From Bryum argenteum (taxonomy: Eukaryota > Streptophyta > Bryopsida > Bryales > Bryaceae), in NCBI GenBank assembly GCA_037043015.1, contig CM073327.1, positions 9,096,727 to 9,160,726 of the forward strand: 64,000 nt of DNA. The letters run 5' to 3'. Position 1 is the first letter of the stretch, and every line of letters begins with the position of its first letter. The notes beneath the pieces were generated by a model. The model saw only the letters and a program-made list of their open reading frames with translations, was not told the origin of the DNA and made no database searches. Position numbers and translations under genes: made by a program. This document shows, one piece after another, positions 62,775-64,000 of the stretch.

Positions 62775-64000
62775 CTACATAGATATGTTGGAGTCAAAAC
62801 TACCCTCAACTGAAGAGGTAGTGAAGGTATTGTCCTCCTCAGCCTGTATGTCTATGTAACTATGCACTTTAGGATTATAAGTACGTTGCTTCCAAACTAA
62901 AGGAGGTGAGGGGGCTTCTGCTAAAGCCATAGCCATATCTTGTGCATAACATGGTAAAGTAAAAGTATCATGGGGACTGGTTAAGAGGGCCTCCGATGAA
63001 GCTCTGAAACACAATGTAGTATAAAGTTAGTTATATACAAATGAAAAAGAAAGAAAAATAAAATAAAAATGACAGCATATACATAAATGCATAAAATTTA
63101 CAAGTATACAACTTACTTACGCAAAAAGCAAATGGAACAATTGCGCTTTTGAGGAGGCTCTTCGGGTTTGTCGATATCACGAAGTCCCCCGGACTTTCAT
63201 TGTGGTGGAGGAGGGTTGCTTAATGGTGCAAGGAGAGCCTCGAATATGTTGGCGTCACCTTCAAAGGCTACAATGTGACGTCTAATATTGTAAATAAGCA
63301 CGTCACTGAGGCTCCCGAAAAAAAAAACCAAAAACATGTATAAGAAGATAAAGAAACTGGTTCACCATAAGTTAATAAAATCAAGATAAAATAAAGTATC
63401 ACCTTGTAGATGCAAACCAATCTAAAATAATATCTCCAGGCTTTGAAAGTACTTCAATCAAGCCTTGCATGAATGATAAGTCTTTCTCCCGAGGACCTCT
63501 CCATGGAACTCGATCCATTCATGTTCGAGATTCTTCGGATGTGAAGTTGAGAATGCAATCACATTTCTCAAGCCTCAGAATGATTGCGGAGAAATCGAAA
63601 CTCTCTCGGAATGAAAACGTGATACAATCGGTCCTCCACGGATGTATAGTTTGATGCAAAATCGATTGGTCTACAAAAAAATGAAAGTTGAATAGAGCAT
63701 TAGTCCTAAGTAGAAGAAGATTGGAAAAAAAGTATCGTGAAAGATATACAATATAATACCTCACTTATCTTGTCCGTTGGAGAAGTAAGGCGAAGATCTT
63801 GGACACCCCACCATTCTTTTTCAAAACAAAGTTGAACTCCGAGGCCCACTCAACAATATCGCGAAAATGGTGGAATCAAAGCGGTGAAATAGAAGTAGGG
63901 CAAAGATCATCGTGAAGAAATGCATCTCGCAAATGCAAAAATTGACTCTACACAATTTTTGTCTATGTTGTTCCAAGACGAGATAATTGAGGGCGGTGAA
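62775..64000 (-). pseudogene. Broken adenine-methyltransferase-like gene, probably TE-derived (5' part beyond right edge)
   Basis: Read on the minus strand, several blocks look like one decayed gene. EWASEFNFVLKK (about 63860-63810) is followed by VPWRGPREKDLSFMQGLIEV and LSKPGDIILDWFAS (63516-63404). Then come RRHIVAFEGDANIFEALLAP (63300-63210), PEEPPQKRNCSICF (about 63165-63125), and a tail to 62775. The KPGDIILDWFAS...RHIVAFEGD arrangement resembles motif I and the following strand of class-I SAM methyltransferases (N6/N4 type). Two in-frame TGA codons (63521-63519 and 63199-63197) break the frame. Introns may separate the blocks. The catalytic (D/N)PP(Y/W) motif is not visible. Family assignment is tentative. 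Confidence 0.4.

Overview
The window is nuclear DNA of a land plant, probably a bryophyte such as a moss. The genes carry many short GT-AG introns (about 80-900 bp). The long BEACH protein follows the plant class C2 plan exon by exon, and telo-box motifs (AAACCCTAA) sit in gene leaders. Long AT-rich repeat tracts separate the genes. There is no operon logic, and no rRNA, tRNA or CRISPR was seen. All gene models were built by eye from splice sites, reading phase and protein-family resemblance. The species assignment is an inference.

Layout. 77-6159 (-): SMARCAL1-type SNF2 annealing helicase, running off the left edge, with three HARP modules. 8781-24532 (+): a 31-exon BEACH/WD40 protein of about 3306 aa, divergent from the helicase. 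24533-30455: gene-free repeats. 30456-34039 (-): beta subunit of mitochondrial processing peptidase (486 aa, 9 exons). About 34380-47360: a 15-bp minisatellite, then four degenerate tandem units of 1.5-4 kb. Each unit keeps a minus-strand TATA box, short leader and splice donor. 48132-51871 (+): an organelle-targeted, membrane-anchored protein with AsmA/TamB-like features (563 aa), function unknown. 52605-54746 (-): ALG14. 57015-58583 (+): 20S proteasome beta-6 (PBF1). 59099-60406 (-): stand-alone MetE-like methyltransferase (380 aa), convergent with PBF1. 60407-62774: repeats. 62775-64000 (-): broken methyltransferase-like gene, probably from a transposable element, running off the right edge.

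The genes are unrelated housekeeping functions: replication-fork repair, membrane trafficking, mitochondrial import, N-glycosylation, protein turnover and methyl transfer. They do not form a pathway. What links them is a pattern of local tandem duplication, in leaders or introns of several genes and in intergenic arrays. The strongest observations are (1) three HARP units with the same exon pattern, including a 56-nt exon in each; (2) an intronic triplication in the AsmA-like gene that carries 39-nt in-frame candidate cassette exons; and (3) the four-unit array with a conserved promoter-and-splice module.
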